Assembly: GCA_023423655.1 (NCBI GenBank)
Contig: JAFAFE010000006.1
Span: 744,001 to 808,000, forward strand
Direction of reading: 5' to 3'
Origin: Pseudomonadota bacterium
GTDB lineage: Bacteria; Pseudomonadota; Alphaproteobacteria; Sphingomonadales; Sphingomonadaceae
Length of the DNA stretch: 64,000 bases
The position numbers and the translations under genes were made by a program. Positions 60,646 through 64,000 of the stretch are shown one piece after another. A model generated the notes under the pieces. That model was not told the origin of the DNA. It was given only the letters and a program-made list of their open reading frames with translations, and did no database searches. Positions within the stretch are counted from its first letter, which is position 1. The number at the start of each line of letters is the position of its first letter.

Positions 60646-62244
60646 TCAAGACCTTAACCGGCCCAGAAATCCGCGTGTGCGCAAGATGGCGTGCGCGCAA
60701 TTATGCCCCGGCGCACCTGTGACGCCGCCGCCCGGATGGGTGCCGGACCCGCACATATAAAGCCCTGAAAGCGGCCCTTTATAGCTGCCATGTCCCAGCA
60801 CCGGCCGCGCCGCCCACATCTGGTCGAGCGACAAATGGCCGTGCATGATGTCGCCATTGACGAGGCCGAATTTACGCTCCAGCCCTTTGGGAGAAAGGAT
60901 CATCCGGCCAAGAACCGACGCGCGGAAACCCGGCGCATAATGTTCCACCGTGTCGAGGATGGTGTCCGCAGCCGCCTCTTCATAATCGTCCCAATCTTTG
61001 CCGTCCGGCAATTGCGGCGCGAATTGCTGGCAGAACAGGCTGGCGACATGCTGGCCCTCAGGGGCTAGGCTATCGTCCACGGTCGAGGGGATGAGCATTT
61101 CGACAATCGGCGCCCGTGACCAGCCTTGCGCTTTGGCCGACACAAAGGCGCGGTCCATATAATCGAGCGTCGGCGCGATGATGATGCCGGACTGGTGATG
61201 CTCCCCCGGTTCGGGAAGGCAGGTGAAGGTCGGCAGTTCGCGCAGCGCAACATTCATACGGAAAGTGCCGCTTCCGGCTTTGAAGCCTTTGATGCGGCGC
61301 AAGAAATCCTCCGGCAAATCACCTGGCGCGATCATGCGTTCATAGAGGAGTTTCGGCCCGACATTGGCGATAATGCGCGGAGCCGTGATTTCCGCGCCGC
61401 TGACGAGCTTCACTCCCACCGCCTTGCCGCCATCGACCAAAACCCGCGCGACCGGCGTTTCGAGGCTGATTTCGACCCCCGCCGCGCGGCAGACATCGGC
61501 CATGATTGCGGTAATCCGCCCCATGCCGCCGACGCTATGGCCCCATGAGCCCTTATTCCCGTTCACCTCGCCAAACACATGGTGGAGCAGCACATAGGCG
61601 CTGCCCGGCGTATCGGGTGAGGCATAATTGCCGACCACCGCATCAAAACCGAACGCGGCCTTGACCGCATCGCTTTCAAACCAGCCATCGAGAAAATCAC
61701 GCGCCGATCTGGTGAACAAGTCCAGCACATCGCGTTGTGCCTCCAGCGAAAGCCGCGCGAGCATCCGGCCCTGTTGCGCGCCCGTCAGCAAGGTGCGCAA
61801 CCCTTCCCCGGCATTAGGCGGAATCTGCAAAGCCAGCCCCCGCAGCACATCGGCGACCCGCTCCAGCATCGCATAATAGGCCGGAAGCGCGGCGGCGTCT
61901 TTGGTCGAAAAACGGCGGAACTCGGCTTGTGTGCGTTCCAGCCCTCCGCCAAGTTTTAGATAATCGCCATTTTCTTGCGGCAGGAAATTGGAGATGGGCC
62001 GCTCGATCACGCGATAGCCATGATTGGCCAGCCGCATATCGGCAATCACCTTGGGCTGGAGCAGGCTCACTGTATAGCTTGCGACCGAATTGCGGAAACC
62101 GGGATGGAATTCTTCCGTCACCGCCGCGCCGCCAATCACGTCGCGCGCTTCCAATATCCGCACTTTAAGGCCCGCACACGCCAGATAGAAGGCGCACACC
62201 AGCCCGTTATGTCCGCCCCCGATAATCAGCGCATCATAGCCCAT
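60646..62244 (-). CDS. Phytoene-desaturase-like FAD oxidoreductase (PYROXD2 type)
   Basis: A 532-residue flavoprotein. The dinucleotide fold is DALIIGGGHNGLVCAFYLAC with the adenine end VRILEARDVIGGAAVTEEF. GSWGHSVGGMGRITAIMADV near residue 230 and the C-terminal LYMCGSGTHPGGGVTGAPGH are the pattern of the carotenoid-desaturase-like CrtI/PYROXD2 group. Substrate is unknown. It is divergent from cydA and stands alone. There is no carotenoid gene nearby, so a pigment role is not supported. Confidence 0.9.
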   Translation of the reverse strand: MGYDALIIGGGHNGLVCAFYLACAGLKVRILEARDVIGGAAVTEEFHPGFRNSVASYTVSLLQPKVIADMRLANHGYRVIERPISNFLPQENGDYLKLGGGLERTQAEFRRFSTKDAAALPAYYAMLERVADVLRGLALQIPPNAGEGLRTLLTGAQQGRMLARLSLEAQRDVLDLFTRSARDFLDGWFESDAVKAAFGFDAVVGNYASPDTPGSAYVLLHHVFGEVNGNKGSWGHSVGGMGRITAIMADVCRAAGVEISLETPVARVLVDGGKAVGVKLVSGAEITAPRIIANVGPKLLYERMIAPGDLPEDFLRRIKGFKAGSGTFRMNVALRELPTFTCLPEPGEHHQSGIIIAPTLDYMDRAFVSAKAQGWSRAPIVEMLIPSTVDDSLAPEGQHVASLFCQQFAPQLPDGKDWDDYEEAAADTILDTVEHYAPGFRASVLGRMILSPKGLERKFGLVNGDIMHGHLSLDQMWAARPVLGHGSYKGPLSGLYMCGSGTHPGGGVTGAPGHNCAHAILRTRGFLGRLRS

Positions 62245-62299
62245 CGGCTTTGTCCCTTGTTCGGCTGCTTCACCACCTCCCCTTTAGAACGGCGCAATG

Positions 62300-62371
62300 C
62301 TTTGCGCAAAGCGGGGGATTTTGTGCAGGTGCAGCATTGCAATTGACCAAATCTATATTGCAGCAATTGCA
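62300..62371. promoter_or_regulatory. Inverted repeats in the cydA promoter region
   Basis: CTTTGCGCAAAG at 62300-62311 is a perfect palindrome. TGCAATTG at 62338-62345 and CAATTGCA at 62364-62371 are inverse copies 18 bases apart. They are the only dyads seen in the 164-base divergent gap and may bind a redox or respiration regulator. No FNR box was found. Confidence 0.35.
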
Positions 62372-62408
62372 CGTGTCATTCCGTGTAACCTGTCCTATGG
62401 AGAGGGGC

Positions 62409-63824
62409 ATGGTTGAGTCGGATACAGCCCTGCTGCTCGCGCGAATACAATTCGCTTTCACCGTCAGTTTCCACTTTCTTTTCCCCGCTTTCTCCATCGG
62501 CCTTGCGAGCTTCCTCGCAGTGCTGGAAGGCTTGTGGCTGAAAACCGGTAAGGCTGTTTATGACAGCCTCTACCGCTATTGGCTCAAAATCTTTGCGGTC
62601 GTGTTCGGCATGGGCGTGGTGTCCGGCATTGTGATGTCTTACCAGTTCGGCACCAACTGGTCGGTCTTTTCGGACAAGGCGGGGCCGGTCATCGGGCCGC
62701 TTATGGCCTATGAGGTGCTGACCGCTTTCTTCCTTGAGGCAGGCTTTTTGGGCGTCATGCTGTTCGGCAAGGAAAAGGTCGGCAAAACCCTCCATTTTGG
62801 CGCCACTTTGGCGGTCGCCATCGGCACCTTCATTTCCGCTTTCTGGATCCTGTCGGTCAATAGCTGGATGCAAACGCCGACCGGTTTTGCAATCAACGAT
62901 GTCGGCCAATTCGTCCCCGCGCATGGCTGGTGGGACATTGTGTGGAACCCCAGCTTTCCCTATCGTCTGATCCATACGGTGATCGCCGCCTATCTGACGA
63001 CCGCCTTTGCGGTGGGCGCGGTGGGGGCGTGGCATCTCCTCAAGGACCGCGCCAATGAAGGCGCGCGCAAAATGTTTTCGATGGCGATGTGGATGGCCGC
63101 CCTTGTCGCGCCGGTGCAGATTTTCATGGGCGATATGCACGGGCTTAATACGCTCGAACATCAACCTGCCAAGGTGATGGCGATGGAAGGCCATTATCAA
63201 AGCCATCCGGACGGCGCACCGCTCATCCTGTTCGGCATCCCCAACAGCAAGGAACAGCGCGTCGATTATGCCATCGAAGTGCCGAAAATGTCCTCGCTCA
63301 TTTTAAAGCATGACATGAATGCGCCGCTTGCAGGGCTTGATACGATCCCGCGCGAGGATCATCCGCCGGTCGGCATTGTGTTCTGGTCATTCCGCATCAT
63401 GGTGGGTTTGGGCTTTGCGATGCTCGGCCTTGGCCTGTGGAGCCTTGTCGCGCGCTGGCGCAAGTCACTCTATGATTGGTCATGGCTGCACCGTGCGGCG
63501 CTGGTGATGGGGCCATCGGGCTTTATTGCGGTGCTGGCGGGATGGATCACCACCGAAGTCGGTCGTCAGCCCTGGACCATCTACGGCCATTTGCGCACCG
63601 CCCATTCGGCTTCCCCGCTCGATGCGCCCGCGGTTGCCATTTCGCTGCTCGCCTTTGTGGTCGTCTATTTCGCCGTATTCGGTGCAGGCGTATGGTATTT
63701 GTTCAAGCTCGCAGCCAAAGCGCCGCAAATTGATGAGCCCTTGCCACAGGACGATCCGGCGCGCGCGGCAGGCATTACGCCCGCGCCCGCGCTGCTTGAG
63801 GGGGACCATCATCATGAGCATTGA
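62409..63824 (+). CDS. cydA: Cytochrome bd oxidase subunit I (cyanide-insensitive type)
   Basis: A 471-residue, nine-segment membrane protein. SFHFLFPAFSIG gives the first haem ligand H22. AVGAVGAWHLL gives the second. The motif EVGRQPWTIYGHLRTAHSAS is that of the short Q-loop, CIO-type oxidases. It oxidises ubiquinol and reduces oxygen without proton pumping and keeps working under low oxygen or with cyanide or sulfide present. ATG 62409 gives the usual MVESDTALLLARIQF start; ATG 62397 also is in frame. It overlaps cydB by ten bases. A His tail (GDHHHEH) ends the protein. Confidence 0.95.
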   Translation: MVESDTALLLARIQFAFTVSFHFLFPAFSIGLASFLAVLEGLWLKTGKAVYDSLYRYWLKIFAVVFGMGVVSGIVMSYQFGTNWSVFSDKAGPVIGPLMAYEVLTAFFLEAGFLGVMLFGKEKVGKTLHFGATLAVAIGTFISAFWILSVNSWMQTPTGFAINDVGQFVPAHGWWDIVWNPSFPYRLIHTVIAAYLTTAFAVGAVGAWHLLKDRANEGARKMFSMAMWMAALVAPVQIFMGDMHGLNTLEHQPAKVMAMEGHYQSHPDGAPLILFGIPNSKEQRVDYAIEVPKMSSLILKHDMNAPLAGLDTIPREDHPPVGIVFWSFRIMVGLGFAMLGLGLWSLVARWRKSLYDWSWLHRAALVMGPSGFIAVLAGWITTEVGRQPWTIYGHLRTAHSASPLDAPAVAISLLAFVVVYFAVFGAGVWYLFKLAAKAPQIDEPLPQDDPARAAGITPAPALLEGDHHHEH

Positions 63825-64000
63825 TCTCACCATCATCTGGGCGGTCATCATCGCCTTTGCGGTCGCCATGTATGTGGTGATGGACGGGTTCGACCTTGGC
63901 ATCGGCATCCTGTTTCCCAGCATCAAGGTCGGCACCGAACGCGACACCGCAATGAACAGCATCGCACCGGTGTGGGACGGCAATGAAACCTGGCTGGTGC
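63815..64000 (+). CDS. cydB: Cytochrome bd oxidase subunit II, N-terminal part (runs off the window)
   Basis: From ATG 63815 an open frame reads MSIDLTIIWAVIIAFAVAMY, then VVMDGFDLGIGILFPSI, and continues past the window edge with NSIAPVWDGNETWLV. The GFDLGIG and WDGNETWLV motifs are hallmarks of CydB. About 62 residues are present. It starts inside the last ten bases of cydA, so the subunits are translationally coupled. Confidence 0.95.

Noticed and set aside
60646..62244. Carotenoid biosynthesis role for the desaturase-like protein
   Set aside because: It has the PYROXD2-type pattern and no crtB, crtE or crtY neighbour.
1..64000. Insertion sequences, integrases, phage genes or plasmid origins
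   Set aside because: I found no transposase, integrase or replication gene and no terminal repeats flanking a cargo. Only REP-like palindromes were seen.

Overview
The window looks like chromosome from a sphingomonad (Alphaproteobacteria, Sphingomonadales). The reasons are two large TonB-dependent receptors, a PEP-CTERM protein, the ftsK-lolA pair, a KduI/KduD uronate route, dense codon use in a moderately high GC sequence, and several families of palindromic intergenic repeats, one with a CTGAGCTTGTCGAAG core. This assignment is inference; no marker gene names the genus.

Positions 1-28814 hold a large catabolic locus broken only by a sulfur-detoxification module (15961-18572). It contains a GntR-type regulator, a partial MmgE/PrpD protein, a minus-strand operon (citE-like lyase, MaoC hydratase, acyl-CoA dehydrogenase, two CaiB/BaiF CoA-transferases), a TonB receptor and membrane protein, a plus-strand run (MFS transporter, FAD oxidase, nitrilase-fold protein, methyltransferase, two unknown proteins), a minus-strand operon (isochorismatase-type hydrolase, two PuuE/imidase-like hydrolases, aldehyde dehydrogenase) and a plus-strand operon (two-domain alpha/beta hydrolase, lipocalin-like protein, LeuC/LeuD-like dehydratase, HMG-CoA-lyase-like enzyme, third CaiB). 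A palindrome, TTGTCCGGACAA, lies in three promoter regions of this locus (6005, 6795, 22534). It ties the scattered operons into one probable regulon. The enzyme order suggests opening of a cyclic amide or imide, removal of the amide nitrogen, hydration of a substituted maleate, CoA activation and C-C cleavage. I propose this as an uncharacterised pathway. The substrate is unknown.

Positions 15961-18572 are a BigR-type persulfide module: repressor, rhodanese, TauE exporter and divergent persulfide dioxygenase, with two tandem ATTAG-N6-CTAAT-type boxes between them.

Positions 29143-42443 are mostly housekeeping: lolA, ftsK, a UbiH-family hydroxylase, a 1108-residue propeller-amidohydrolase fusion, a LON-domain protein, a thioredoxin-TPR protein, tRNA-Gly(GCC), and a PEP-carboxylase-like protein in which the usual catalytic motifs are altered.

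Positions 42623-56450 are a polyuronate utilisation locus: eda, an ExuT-like transporter, an FAH-family hydratase, a LacI regulator, kdgK, kduD, kduI, an alginate-lyase-family enzyme, a TonB receptor and a secreted protein of unassigned family. TTGACACCGGT operators precede three of its minus-strand transcription units. Lyase products would pass through KduI, KduD, KdgK and Eda to pyruvate and glyceraldehyde 3-phosphate.

The right end holds pncB, a TPR lipoprotein, a PEP-CTERM protein facing it across a bidirectional terminator, a phytoene-desaturase-like oxidoreductase, and cydA with the start of cydB (cyanide-insensitive type bd oxidase).
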